Source: Okeanomitos corallinicola TIOX110 (GTDB lineage Bacteria > Cyanobacteriota > Cyanobacteriia > Cyanobacteriales > Nostocaceae). From it: 64,000 bases of DNA. Every line of letters begins with the position of its first letter. Positions within the stretch are counted from its first letter, which is position 1. Made by a program: the position numbers and the translations under genes. The notes under the pieces were generated by a model that was not told where the DNA came from, made no database searches, and saw only the letters and a program-made list of their open reading frames with translations. Positions 1 through 8,388 of the stretch are shown in pieces. Location of the stretch: positions 2,645,318 through 2,709,317 of the forward strand of contig NZ_CP150886.1 of NCBI RefSeq assembly GCF_038050375.1. The letters run 5' to 3'.

Positions 1-41
1 TTCTATTTATCTTTAGTCTACCCTTTAATACCTACGGAATA

Positions 42-227
42 TTGAAGGTAATATCACTTGTATCTAATTCTTCTTCTATATCTATTTATCCTGCTAAAAT
101 CAACGAAGAAACTTCCTATCATCCCACATCTATTCCTTGGATTGACAATTCATCATCATGTGAGAAATCTGGTAGAGTATGGGAAAATGAGCAGTGTTGG
201 GATGGTGAACACAGCGCATTATTTTAA
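42..227 (+). CDS. Small Cys/Trp-rich hypothetical protein, possibly cut by the window edge
   Basis: Encodes about 61 residues if started at TTG 42, but the frame stays open to base 1, so the true start may lie outside the window. The C-terminal third has the pattern C-E-K-S-G-R, then W, then C-W-D-x-E-H, ending in F at the stop. I recall this arrangement from small conserved cyanobacterial proteins of unknown function. No signal peptide or membrane segment is visible. The two cysteines could form a disulfide or a metal site, which is inference only. An overlapping frame at 58-243 lacks any such pattern and is treated as a shadow. Confidence 0.5.
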   Translation: MKVISLVSNSSSISIYPAKINEETSYHPTSIPWIDNSSSCEKSGRVWENEQCWDGEHSALF

Positions 228-312
228 ACATGATTTTAAATAGTAATTAAGATAGGTCACAAAACCCAAATTTCCGATATAAATAGATATGTAATCTATT
301 ATTGCTTTCACC

Positions 313-1677
313 TTGTCTCAACCGAACACAGTCCGTAACCAGCAAGAAACCCATCTCAATCGCGCCCGTGCTAGTCTTAGACAGGCAATATCTTGGTATG
401 GATATCTCCGCAAGTCAGGACAGCTATCCGCAAAACCAGAATTAGCAAGTTTAGTTAAACCCGAAATAGAAGTTTTAACCAATACCCTCAGCAAACTAGA
501 TGGAAATGTCGTCAGAATAGCGGCTTTTGGTTTGGTAAGTCGTGGTAAGTCTGCGGTGTTGAATTCTTTGTTAGGGGAAAAAATACTGCAAACAGGACCT
601 TTGAATGGTGTGACGCAATGGCCGCGATCGCTACGTTGGAAACCAGGCGGAAAAGTTGTAGTGGAATTAATTGATACCCCCGGCTTAGATGAAATTGAGG
701 GAGAAACTAGAGCGGAAATGGCGCGAGATGTCGCACAACAGGCAGATTTAATTTTATTTGTGGTTTCTGGAGATATTACTAGAACTGAATATCAAGCATT
801 TCTAGAGTTACGTAAATCTCAAAAACCATTGATTTTAGTATTTAATAAAATTGACTTATATCCAGATACAGATAGAACCAAAATTTATCAGAATTTGCAA
901 AGGCTAAGTCTAGGAAATACCCAAGGTGTATTTAATAAACAAGATATTTTACCTGATGAAATTGTCATGGTTGCAGCTGAACCTGCACCGATGGAAGTGA
1001 GGATAGAATATCCTGATGGGAAGGTAAGTTATGAGTGGGAAACACCACCGCCCCAAGTAGAAGAATTAAAACAAACTATTTTAAATATTTTAAATCGAGA
1101 AGGGCGATCATTACTAGCTTTAAATGCCCTAGTGCAAGCGCGAGATGTAGAAAAAGTAATTGCCGAAAAAACCCTTAATTTCCGTCAAAAAGAAGCAGAA
1201 GATATTATTTGGAAATTTGCCAGATATAAAGCTCTCGCTATTGCTTTAAATCCCATCGCTTTTTTAGATATAATCGGTGGTTTGGTTACAGATTTGGCTT
1301 TAATTCGTTCTTTGGCTAAATTGTATTCTTTACCAATGACAAGTTATGAAGCTACCAATTTATTAAAAACAATTCTATTCAGTTCTGGTGGTTTATTATT
1401 AGGAGAATTAGGCAGCAGTTTTGTACTAGGATTAGGTAAAAGTGCAGCAGCGATCGCCAGTGGTGAAAATCCCTTAAATATTACTACCTTTGGTTTTAGT
1501 GCGATCGCCCAAGCAGGCATAGCTGGGTATGGTGCTTACACCGTCGGTAAAGCAGCCCAAATTTATTTAGAAAAAGGCTGTACCTGGGGGCAATTAGGAG
1601 CAAGTACCGTCATTCAAGAGATATTATCTCAAGTTGATAAAAACACCATTTTATATAGGTTAAGAGAAGATTTATAA
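313..1677 (+). CDS. Era/dynamin-like GTPase with C-terminal membrane-associated helices (DUF697-like)
   Basis: A 454-residue GTP-binding protein. The P-loop GLVSRGKS is at residues 73-80, the switch II motif DTPGLDE at 121-127 and the specificity motif NKIDL at 178-182. The C-terminal third (about 305-420) is hydrophobic and Gly/Ala-rich, resembling the DUF697/YcjF region that attaches such GTPases to membranes. Start: an in-frame TAA lies at 292-294 and TTG 313 is the only recognised start codon before the conserved region, so TTG is accepted. It appears monocistronic. GTPase activity is well supported by motifs; the cellular role (membrane or envelope homeostasis) is unknown. Confidence 0.85.
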   Translation: MSQPNTVRNQQETHLNRARASLRQAISWYGYLRKSGQLSAKPELASLVKPEIEVLTNTLSKLDGNVVRIAAFGLVSRGKSAVLNSLLGEKILQTGPLNGVTQWPRSLRWKPGGKVVVELIDTPGLDEIEGETRAEMARDVAQQADLILFVVSGDITRTEYQAFLELRKSQKPLILVFNKIDLYPDTDRTKIYQNLQRLSLGNTQGVFNKQDILPDEIVMVAAEPAPMEVRIEYPDGKVSYEWETPPPQVEELKQTILNILNREGRSLLALNALVQARDVEKVIAEKTLNFRQKEAEDIIWKFARYKALAIALNPIAFLDIIGGLVTDLALIRSLAKLYSLPMTSYEATNLLKTILFSSGGLLLGELGSSFVLGLGKSAAAIASGENPLNITTFGFSAIAQAGIAGYGAYTVGKAAQIYLEKGCTWGQLGASTVIQEILSQVDKNTILYRLREDL

Positions 1678-1963
1678 GGTTAAGTAGAGGTTAAGAGATA
1701 AATATGCAATCCTCATAATTTAGTATAATTTAGTTAAACCCGCACAGCAGTCAGAGTTTTTGATAAATCGGTAGATTTCAAATTAGGATTTTTGACACAA
1801 GCTTAAAAAATCCGATAGATGACAACTTGTTGATTTTACATTGATTTTAGATTTGGATAGGCTTACAAAGACGATAAAAAAGACTACCATATCCTTTAGC
1901 TGCAAAAGCTAAATAGAAATCATAGTTAATTCATGAAACCTAAATTCTGTAGGGGTGTATAGT
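1678..1963. other. Intergenic region with a small hairpin
   Basis: AT-rich spacer between the GTPase and the carboxynorspermidine dehydrogenase gene. It contains a TATAAT-like hexamer near 1727 and a perfect 7-bp inverted repeat (TTTAGCT / AGCTAAA) at 1895-1913. A strong purine-rich ribosome-binding site, AGGGG, lies at 1951-1955, placed for ATG 1964. No ORF or RNA gene was recognised. Confidence 0.35.
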
Positions 1964-3160
1964 ATGGCAAAAGTATTAATAATTGGTGCAGGTGGAGTAG
2001 GTAACGTAGTTGTCAAAAAATGCGCTCAAGAAAAAGCAGTATTTACAGATATACTCTTAGCCAGCAGAACCAAAGAAAAATGTGATGCGATCGCCAAAGA
2101 TATCAACCATCCTAGCATTACCACAGCCAAAGTAGACGCAGATCAATCCAGCGAAGTAGCAGCATTAATCAAAGACTTTCAACCAGACATAGTAATTAAC
2201 GTCGCGCTACCATACCAAGACCTAGCCATCATGGATGCGTGCTTAGAAACCGGAGTCAACTACCTAGACACCGCCAACTACGAACCCCCAGAAGAAGCCA
2301 AATTTGAATACAAATGGCAATGGGCGTATCAACAGCGTTATCAAGAAGCCGGTATCATGGCCGTACTCGGATGTGGATTTGACCCCGGAGTCACAGGAGT
2401 ATTTACTGCCCATGCACTCAAACATCACTTTGACGAAATCCACTATCTAGACATCGTAGACTGTAACGCCGGTAGTCATGGCCATCCCTTCGCCACCAAC
2501 TTCAACCCAGAAATCAACATCAGAGAAATCACCCAAAAAGGTAAATACTACGAGAATAACCAATGGGTAGAAATTGATCCCTTCTCCATCCACCGTAGCG
2601 TTGACTACCCAGAAATCGGACTAAAAGATTCCTACGTTTTATATCACGAAGAACTAGAATCTTTAGTTAAAAACATACCTACCATCAAACGCGCCCGTTT
2701 TTGGATGACCTTCTCCCAGGAATATCTTACCCACTTGAGAGTATTACAAAATGTCGGTTTAACCAGCATTGAACCCATCGAATACGAAGGAAAACAAATA
2801 GTCCCCTTAAACTTCCTCAAAGCAGTTTTACCCATACCTTCTTCTTTAGGTGAAAACTACCAAGGGCAAACATCCATCGGTTGTCATATTCGCGGACTCA
2901 AAGACGGTAAACAAAGAACCTTCTACATTTACAACAACTGCGACCATGCAGAATCTTACAAAGAAGTTGGCGCCCAGGCAATTTCCTACACCACAGGAGT
3001 ACCAGCCATGCTAGGTGCATTACTGATGGTGACAGGAGAATGGCAAGGAAAAGGAGTCTTCAACGTTGAACAACTTAACCCAGATCCCTTTTTAGAGAAA
3101 CTCGGAAAATACGGACTACCCTGGCATCAACTCATAGACGAAACACCCATATTTGAATAG
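1964..3160 (+). CDS. Carboxynorspermidine (carboxyspermidine) dehydrogenase, saccharopine-dehydrogenase family
   Basis: A 398-residue NAD(P)H-dependent enzyme of the Lys1/saccharopine dehydrogenase fold. It would reductively condense aspartate semialdehyde with a diamine to give carboxy(nor)spermidine in the cytosol. The Rossmann motif GAGGVG occurs near residues 8-13. Also visible are the conserved stretch LGCGFDPGVTGVF and later NCDHAESYKEVGAQ. ATG 1964 is preferred over GTG 1955 because AGGGG sits 8-12 bases upstream of it. The partner decarboxylase follows at 3353, supporting this substrate over lysine metabolism. Whether the in vivo product is norspermidine, spermidine or a homologue is not visible in sequence. 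Confidence 0.85.
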   Translation: MAKVLIIGAGGVGNVVVKKCAQEKAVFTDILLASRTKEKCDAIAKDINHPSITTAKVDADQSSEVAALIKDFQPDIVINVALPYQDLAIMDACLETGVNYLDTANYEPPEEAKFEYKWQWAYQQRYQEAGIMAVLGCGFDPGVTGVFTAHALKHHFDEIHYLDIVDCNAGSHGHPFATNFNPEINIREITQKGKYYENNQWVEIDPFSIHRSVDYPEIGLKDSYVLYHEELESLVKNIPTIKRARFWMTFSQEYLTHLRVLQNVGLTSIEPIEYEGKQIVPLNFLKAVLPIPSSLGENYQGQTSIGCHIRGLKDGKQRTFYIYNNCDHAESYKEVGAQAISYTTGVPAMLGALLMVTGEWQGKGVFNVEQLNPDPFLEKLGKYGLPWHQLIDETPIFE

Positions 3161-3186
3161 AAAATAAAAAATCAGAGCGTGATTCC

Positions 3187-3350
3187 AGATCCCCGACTTC
3201 TTAATTAATCATCTCTAGATACATAGATACGTAGGGTGCGTTAGCGATAGCGTAACGCACCATTATTAAGAGCTTAGTGCGTTACTGTCACCTGATACCT
3301 GTCACCTGACACCTGTCACCTGACACCAGTCACCAATCACCAATCACCAA
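3187..3350. repeat. Palindromic repeat plus heptamer-type short tandem repeats
   Basis: Three repeats occupy the gap between the two polyamine genes. A CCCCGACTTCTT box at 3191-3202 matches one arm of the hairpin after cp12. A palindrome follows at 3235-3261 with perfect 9-bp arms (GGTGCGTTA / TAACGCACC), related to the longer copy at 39398-39476. Then CACCTGT/CACCTGA/CACCAAT-type 7-mers run at about 3289-3350. Such elements recur between heterocystous cyanobacterial genes. The separation probably does not preclude cotranscription, but this is not shown. Confidence 0.8.
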
Positions 3351-3352
3351 TT

Positions 3353-4486
3353 ATGAACTATTCCCAAATACCTTCCCCTTGCTACGTTCTCGAAGAAGAA
3401 AAACTGATTAAAAACCTAGAATTAATCAACTCAGTCCAAAAACGAGCCGGTATTACAGTTATTCTGGCCTTAAAAGGTTTTGCCATGTATAGCACCTTTC
3501 CCCTAGTCAGGAAATATTTAAAAGGTGCGACAGCAAGCTCATTATTTGAAGCCATGCTAATTAGAGAAGAATTGGGTGGAGAACTGCACCTTTACTTTCC
3601 CGTGTATCAGGAACATGAATTTGCAGCAGCCATCAAAGACGCAACCCACATCACCTTTAACTCTCTGAGTCAGTGGGAAAGCTTTAAAGAAAAAACCTTC
3701 AACGCGAAAATTTCCCCAGGGTTAAGAATAAACCCGGAATATTCCCCAGTAGAAACCGATATGTATAACCCTGCATCTTTAATGTCTCGTTTAGGGATCA
3801 GAGCGGAAACATTAGGTGATAAATTACCAGAAGGTATTGAAGGGTTACATTGTCATAATCTTTGTGAAAGTGACTCTCATGCTTTATCAACCACCTTAGA
3901 ACAAATTGAAAAACTCTTTGGAAATCACCTACCTCATATTAAATGGCTCAACTTAGGCGGTGGACATTTATTAACCCGTCAAGGATATGATATTGAGCAT
4001 TTTGTTAAGGTAATGACAGATTTTAAAACTCGTCATCCCCATCTTGATATTTATATTGAACCAAGTTCCGCTATCGCTTGGGAAACAGGATTTTTAAGGG
4101 CGACAGTTTTGGATCTTATTCAAACTCCTGATCCAATTATTGCTATGTTGGATGTATCATTTACGGCTCATATGCCAGATTGTTTAGAAATGCCCTATAA
4201 ACCTCGAATTCAAGGAGCAAGAGATCCACAACCAGGAGAAACAGCATATAGAATGGGAGGTTTAACTTGTTTAGCTGGGGATGTGATGGGGATGGGAGAT
4301 TACTATTTTTCTACTCCTTTAAAAATAGGAGATTCTATTATTTTAGAAGATATGATTCACTATACAATGGTGAAAACTTCCATGTTTAATGGGGTAAAAC
4401 ATCCATCTATAGGTATTCTCCGAAATGGGGAATTTGAATTAGTCCGAGAGTTTGAATATGAAGATTTTAAGAGGAGATTATCTTAA
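3353..4486 (+). CDS. nspC: Carboxynorspermidine decarboxylase (PLP, alanine-racemase fold)
   Basis: A 377-residue PLP-dependent group IV decarboxylase. It converts carboxy(nor)spermidine to the triamine plus CO2. The length matches the NspC family. The N-terminal ILALKGF stretch carries the predicted PLP lysine. Further family motifs are CHNLCESD, LNLGGGH (phosphate loop), EPSSAI and, near the C terminus, GLTCLAGDVMG containing the second-subunit catalytic cysteine. Start ATG 3353 directly follows the tandem repeats. It lies 192 bp after the dehydrogenase gene and 17 bp before the SLC13 transporter gene, suggesting a polyamine-transporter transcription unit. Confidence 0.9.
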   Translation: MNYSQIPSPCYVLEEEKLIKNLELINSVQKRAGITVILALKGFAMYSTFPLVRKYLKGATASSLFEAMLIREELGGELHLYFPVYQEHEFAAAIKDATHITFNSLSQWESFKEKTFNAKISPGLRINPEYSPVETDMYNPASLMSRLGIRAETLGDKLPEGIEGLHCHNLCESDSHALSTTLEQIEKLFGNHLPHIKWLNLGGGHLLTRQGYDIEHFVKVMTDFKTRHPHLDIYIEPSSAIAWETGFLRATVLDLIQTPDPIIAMLDVSFTAHMPDCLEMPYKPRIQGARDPQPGETAYRMGGLTCLAGDVMGMGDYYFSTPLKIGDSIILEDMIHYTMVKTSMFNGVKHPSIGILRNGEFELVREFEYEDFKRRLS

Positions 4487-4503
4487 AATAATATCAATTA
4501 TCT

Positions 4504-6300
4504 ATGTCTATTTTTTTGACATTAACCGTTGTCGTTTTTGCCTTTGTTTGCTTTATCGGAGAATGGTTGCCTACAGATATAGTTGCTCTTATTGTTGCAG
4601 TTTTATTAACTTTACTAGGTTTAATCACTCCAGAAGAAAGTATTTCTGGTTTTAGTAACTCTGCCACCGTGACTGTGATGGCAATGTTTATTTTAAGTGC
4701 AGGAATTAGCCGCACAGGAGCAATTCAAATAGTTGAAAATTCCCTGCTCAAATGGGGAGGTAAAAACCCCACAAAACAAATATTTATTTTAGGTTTACTC
4801 GCAGGTCCAATTACGGCATTAGTGAATAACACCGCTGTTGTGGCTGTGTTTTTACCAATTGTCGAAAATTGGTGTTATCGGCAAAAAATGTCTGTTTCTC
4901 TACTTTTATTACCCTTATCATACATTACCATTTTGGGGGGTATGATTACGGTAGTGGGTACTTCTACTACTGTCCTGGCTAGTGGTTTATCTGCCACTTT
5001 GGGCTATGGCACATTTGGTTTATTTCAGTTTACATTTTTGGGTTTAATTACATTTTTTGTTGGATTAATTTATTTATCTATTTTTGCCCCTCGATTATTA
5101 AAAAATCAAGTTAGTTCATGTTCTACAGATGATCTTGTTACTTGTGATTATCAACTCAAAGAATATATTAGTGAAATTATTATTCCACCAGGCTCTCCAT
5201 TAGTAGGAAAAACGTTAAATACTAGTCGTATCCAACGTCAATTTGATGTAGATGTAATTGAAATAATTGATAATGGGGTACATTTTTCTCAACCTTTAGC
5301 TGATAAAAAACTCAAGGCTGGTTGTATTCTGTTGGTGAGGGGTGGTAGGGAAGATTTATTACAAATTAAAAATCAACAAGGAATTGAAATTTTACCAGAG
5401 GTGAAGTTTAGTTACCCGTCTTTGATATCAGAGTTAAATTCAGAAGAGGAAGGTGTGGCGGAAGTATTAGTTACTTCTGGTTCTAATTTAATTGGTTCTA
5501 CTTTAAAAGAATTACGTTTCCGTCAAAGATATAATGTCACGGTTTTAGCTATTCGTCGGGGTCAGGAATTAAGCCGTGAACGTCTGGGAAAAACACCTTT
5601 ACGTTTTGGTGATGTTTTATTAGTAGGTGGTCCCCAACAAAGTTTGATAGGTTTACAAACCAGTCGTAATCTATTGCTAATTATGCAGCAAGATATCGAA
5701 ATTCTCCGTCATTCTAAGGCGGGTATTGCTATTGCTATTTGCTTGGGTGTTGTCTTGGTGGCAGCTTTTAAATTACTGACTATTTTGGTTAGTTCTTTAA
5801 TTGGTGTAATTTTAATGGTGCTGACTGGTTGTCTGAAACCAAAGGAAATTTATGAAGCGGTAAGATGGGATATTATTTTTCTTTTAGCTGGTTTAATTCC
5901 TTTGGGTATTGCTATGAATAATTCTGGTACTACTCAATTATTAGCAGAAAATATTGTTAAATTAGGAGGTCAATTACCTGGTTATTGGTTACTGACTTTT
6001 TTCTTTGTGCTTACTGCTTGTATGACTGAAATATTGTCTAATAATGCGGCTGTAATTTTATTGTTACCAATTGCGGCTAAAGTAGCAGAAAATCTTAATT
6101 TTAATCCTTTGGCTTTTATGTTAGCTGTGACTTTTGCTGCTTCTTATAGTTTTATGACCCCTATCGGTTATCAGACAAATACTATGGTTTATAGTCCCGG
6201 TGGTTATCGCTTTGTAGATTTTTTCCGCGTGGGTGCGCCTTTAACTATCTTGATGACACTGATTATTCCACCGTTAATTATTCTTTTATATGGTATTTAA
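4504..6300 (+). CDS. SLC13/DASS-family permease with two central RCK_C (TrkA-C) domains
   Basis: A 598-residue membrane transporter of the divalent anion:Na+ symporter/ArsB-NhaD clan. The N-terminal membrane block (about 1-200) contains NNTAVVAVFLP and the C-terminal block (about 405-598) contains SNNAAVILLLP, the paired signature of this superfamily. Between them lie two RCK_C-like regulatory domains (about 215-290 and 305-385), each with a conserved V/S-G-S-x-L-x-G-x-T-L pattern. Cyanobacterial members are annotated as sulfate or other anion transporters, but the substrate cannot be read here. The gene starts 17 bp after nspC, so cotranscription is likely; a link with polyamines is inference. 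Confidence 0.85.
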   Translation: MSIFLTLTVVVFAFVCFIGEWLPTDIVALIVAVLLTLLGLITPEESISGFSNSATVTVMAMFILSAGISRTGAIQIVENSLLKWGGKNPTKQIFILGLLAGPITALVNNTAVVAVFLPIVENWCYRQKMSVSLLLLPLSYITILGGMITVVGTSTTVLASGLSATLGYGTFGLFQFTFLGLITFFVGLIYLSIFAPRLLKNQVSSCSTDDLVTCDYQLKEYISEIIIPPGSPLVGKTLNTSRIQRQFDVDVIEIIDNGVHFSQPLADKKLKAGCILLVRGGREDLLQIKNQQGIEILPEVKFSYPSLISELNSEEEGVAEVLVTSGSNLIGSTLKELRFRQRYNVTVLAIRRGQELSRERLGKTPLRFGDVLLVGGPQQSLIGLQTSRNLLLIMQQDIEILRHSKAGIAIAICLGVVLVAAFKLLTILVSSLIGVILMVLTGCLKPKEIYEAVRWDIIFLLAGLIPLGIAMNNSGTTQLLAENIVKLGGQLPGYWLLTFFFVLTACMTEILSNNAAVILLLPIAAKVAENLNFNPLAFMLAVTFAASYSFMTPIGYQTNTMVYSPGGYRFVDFFRVGAPLTILMTLIIPPLIILLYGI

Positions 6301-6310
6301 ACCGTGTAAT

Positions 6311-6397
6311 TAGGTACACTATTGGCGGGCAAGATGCCCACCCCACAAGAGTTTCATTATTATGATTTGTACCTCATAAGAATGAAATATGCTGTAT
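6311..6397 (+). repeat. Foldback repeat, copy 1
   Basis: A small element with imperfect terminal inverted repeats (AGGTAC at 6312-6317, GTACCTCAT at 6369-6377) and an internal GGGC-AAGAT-GCCC hairpin. Its sequence, including a conserved AATATGCTGTAT tail, matches the minus-strand copy at 13094-13182 over about 90 bp. No ORF is present. It may act as a transcriptional stop after the SLC13 gene. Confidence 0.7.
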
Positions 6398-6590
6398 CAC
6401 AAAAAGTATAGTAATTAACTAAAAAAATTCTAATAAATTGTTACCGTTAATCAGAGTTTAGTCAATACTTGTCAGTTAAGTATGGGGAACATAAACAGAA
6501 AAAACCCTGCCATGAAAAACCACCAACTTCTTAACAGATGAGTGTTGTATATTTGCTCTCTGTATCTCCCTTAAATAAAGTGAAAGTATT

Positions 6591-6866
6591 ATGACAACTT
6601 ACAACGGAGTTCACGCTGCAAATAACTCCGCACTAAACGAAACTAAAACCATTGAAGAGGCAATTCTCGAATCCATCGCCGAAGCTAGAGATGTTTGTGA
6701 TCAAAATGGAATTAATTCCCCCAGTTGCGCTGTAGCTTGGGATATTGTGGAAGAATTACAAGCAGAAAAAGCCCATCAAAAACAAGCTAAACATCGGCAA
6801 ACGGCCCTAGAAAGTTACTGTGAAATGTATCCTGATGCACTGGAGTGTTTAATGTACGATTTGTAA
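6591..6866 (+). CDS. cp12: Calvin cycle regulator CP12
   Basis: A 91-residue intrinsically disordered redox switch that links GAPDH and phosphoribulokinase into an inactive complex in the dark. The N-terminal cysteine pair is Cys36/Cys46, followed by the CP12 core AWDIVEEL (49-56). The C-terminal pair is Cys77/Cys86 in the YCEMYPDALECLMYD tail that inserts into GAPDH. Length and all four cysteines are canonical. It is monocistronic, with a foldback repeat upstream and a hairpin after the stop. No clear Shine-Dalgarno is visible before ATG 6591. Confidence 0.97.
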   Translation: MTTYNGVHAANNSALNETKTIEEAILESIAEARDVCDQNGINSPSCAVAWDIVEELQAEKAHQKQAKHRQTALESYCEMYPDALECLMYDL

Positions 6867-6874
6867 TTTGTAAT

Positions 6875-6919
6875 ATCCCCGACTTTTGAGATTAATTAAT
6901 CATAAAAGAAGTCGGGGAT
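6875..6919 (+). terminator. Hairpin after cp12, terminator-like
   Basis: Perfect 11-bp stem ATCCCCGACTT / AAGTCGGGGAT with a 23-nt AT-rich loop, beginning 9 bases after the cp12 stop. There is no immediate T-run, so it may be a mobile palindrome serving as an mRNA 3' end. One arm also occurs alone at 3191-3202. Confidence 0.55.
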
Positions 6920-6968
6920 CTGACTATGTTATATTTCTTTTTTTACACCTTTATTTTTTACCCATAGA

Positions 6969-7072
6969 AAGAGCGATTACTAGGTCGCGCTTCGCGATCG
7001 CACTTCTCACATTTTCCAAACAGTGATATCTTCGGTAAGCTACCGCTAACGATATCCCATTATCTTCGTAGA
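6969..7072. repeat. GC-rich palindromic repeats (two degenerate units)
   Basis: A unit of the GCGATT...AGGTCGCGCTTCGC...ATCGCAC family lies at about 6972-7002. A second, more degenerate palindrome (GATATCTTCGGTAAGCTACC) lies at about 7025-7060. The same family forms the array at 9789-9969 and borders the RHS fragments at 10574 and 12322. No gene is seen in this gap. Confidence 0.7.
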
Positions 7073-7084
7073 AAAGCGATTGCA

Positions 7085-7546
7085 CTATGGAGCATAACAA
7101 GAAGGAAAAAGTTTTTGTTTGTCAATTGTATTAACATCAATACTGCAAGGTGAAAGATATTGACTTAAATTTTTAAGTCCATTTTCTGTGATATTTGTAT
7201 TATTCAAACTTAACTTTTTAAGTTTGCTCAGTGTTTGTAGTTCCTGAAGTCCAACATCAGAAATTTTAGTGGAGTCTAAGTTTAATTTTCTTAATTGTGT
7301 CAGTCCTACTAAATCAGATAGTCCAGCATCAGTAACCTGAGTCCACCCAATGTTTAGAAATTGGAGTTTAGGAAGTTTTTGAATCTTCTGAAAACCACTA
7401 TCACTCACATTTGTATAGTAAAGCTCTAGGCTTTCTAATTCTGGTAGTTCCTTAACATAGTCAAGTCCGTTATCACTAATCTTTGTCTTAGAAAGATTCA
7501 AGCGGTTCGTTAAAATCTGATGATATCCATACTTTTCCTTTAGCAC
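7085..7546 (-). CDS. Leucine-rich-repeat protein, probably 5'-truncated
   Basis: Up to 153 residues made of about five 23-residue leucine-rich repeats of the L-x-x-L-x-L-x-x-T-x-I/V-S/T-D-x-G-L type, ending in a non-repeat tail with two cysteines. There is no capping region, signal peptide or good ribosome-binding site. The first about 19 codons overlap the 3' end of the antitoxin gene (7488-7691) in another frame, so the 5' part looks lost at a junction. It may be a remnant of a larger LRR gene or be expressed by coupling from the antitoxin. Binding partner unknown. Confidence 0.5.
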   Translation of the reverse strand: MLKEKYGYHQILTNRLNLSKTKISDNGLDYVKELPELESLELYYTNVSDSGFQKIQKLPKLQFLNIGWTQVTDAGLSDLVGLTQLRKLNLDSTKISDVGLQELQTLSKLKKLSLNNTNITENGLKNLSQYLSPCSIDVNTIDKQKLFPSCYAP

Positions 7547-7691
7547 TACCTCGTTTTAAGGGGCGTTGAATTGGTGAAATTTCTGCCACTGGTTGATTAT
7601 TTTTTGTAATAATAATTTTCTCTCCTTTGATTACCAAGTCAATATATTTAGTCAAATTAGTCTGGAATTGATTGATTTCTAGTTGAGTCAT
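7488..7691 (-). CDS. Phd/YefM-type antitoxin, apparently orphan
   Basis: About 67 residues from ATG 7691. The sequence has the Phd/YefM layout: an N-terminal dimerising DNA-binding domain (QLEINQFQTNLTKYIDLVIKGEKIIITKNNQPVAEI) and a short acidic C-terminal tail, GKVWISSDFNEPLESF, of the type that blocks VapC/Doc toxins. Its usual downstream PIN or Doc toxin gene is absent; an LRR fragment overlaps its last 59 bases instead. Family assignment is well supported; orphan status is read from the neighbourhood. Confidence 0.75.
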   Translation of the reverse strand: MTQLEINQFQTNLTKYIDLVIKGEKIIITKNNQPVAEISPIQRPLKRGSAKGKVWISSDFNEPLESF

Positions 7692-7845
7692 GATTAGTAA
7701 TTTTGTTACCAAAAATATTGAATACTGAATCTGAGTATTATATTCATTTTAATCTTAATTACAGAAAATGAGATAGGTGGATACGAAAATTGACGAAAGA
7801 AAAAGTAATTAATACAGAATGCTAAGTGCTTGCTACTTAGATCAG

Positions 7846-7907
7846 GGATATGTTATCGCCCTCCCACATTTCCAAACAACCTATACCTACGGTAAGGTAA
7901 AGCTAAC
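7846..7907. repeat. Degenerate palindromic repeat
   Basis: The intergenic stretch after the ACP-like gene contains GTTATCGCCCTCCCACATTTCC and CTACGGTAAGGTAAAGC, degenerate forms of the same GC-rich palindrome family found at 9789-9969. Nothing else is recognised between 7692 and 7907. Confidence 0.5.
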
Positions 7908-8177
7908 TTATTCCCCATTTCCAACATACGTCGTGAGTAAATTTATCGTATCTTGTATTGTCAATACTTTTTCCCACTCTTCATAAGGGATGTTGAGGTT
8001 AAATACATTTTCAAGTTCTGGTATCAAGATAAAACTAACATCATCTGATGCCACCTTTAAGTCTTGAATTATTCTATCCGTTAACTTGAAGTTACTACTT
8101 GGTTTCAGTAAAATTTTTTCTAAAATGAGTAGAACTTGAGTTTCAATTGATGTTTTGATTTTTCCTGTTATTTCCAT
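7908..8177 (-). CDS. Acyl-carrier-protein-like small protein, putative immunity gene
   Basis: Eighty-nine residues. The region from 'DRIIQDLKVASDD' to 'ELENVFNLNIP' lines up with the ACP helix I-loop-helix II pattern, with a serine at the place of the phosphopantetheine serine but without the DSL motif. The start ATG 8177 has an AAGGAA ribosome-binding site. It lies directly downstream of an RHS-core remnant (8220-8372) on the same strand, the usual place for an immunity gene. Function as carrier protein or immunity factor is inference. Confidence 0.55.
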   Translation of the reverse strand: MEITGKIKTSIETQVLLILEKILLKPSSNFKLTDRIIQDLKVASDDVSFILIPELENVFNLNIPYEEWEKVLTIQDTINLLTTYVGNGE

Positions 8178-8219
8178 AAATTATTCCTTGTGACAATCTT
8201 TCTGACTCATACAATCTTT

Positions 8220-8372
8220 TACATATAATCCGATAGAAATTACTATCCCCACCATCAAACCCAATTGGATCTTCACTCAAAAACCTTCCTGTAGCTTGGT
8301 CATAATACCGCGCTCTGTAATAATAAAGCCCAATCTCCTGATCAAACTCTCTTCCTGTAAACAGATATCGAG
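8220..8372 (-). pseudogene. RHS core remnant (hyperconserved C-terminal motif)
   Basis: Translating the minus strand from 8372 gives the RHS-associated core (RYLFTGREFDQEIG, YYYRARYYD, then GRFLSEDPIGF). It closely matches residues about 2900-2945 of the giant RHS protein. The core loses its upstream part abruptly at 8372, and after about 45 residues it runs on into non-RHS sequence (NFYRIICKRL) and into the ACP-like gene's leader. No start codon or upstream YD repeats exist, so it is a displaced fragment. Confidence 0.85.
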
Positions 8373-8388
8373 CTTACAGGTCTAATAA

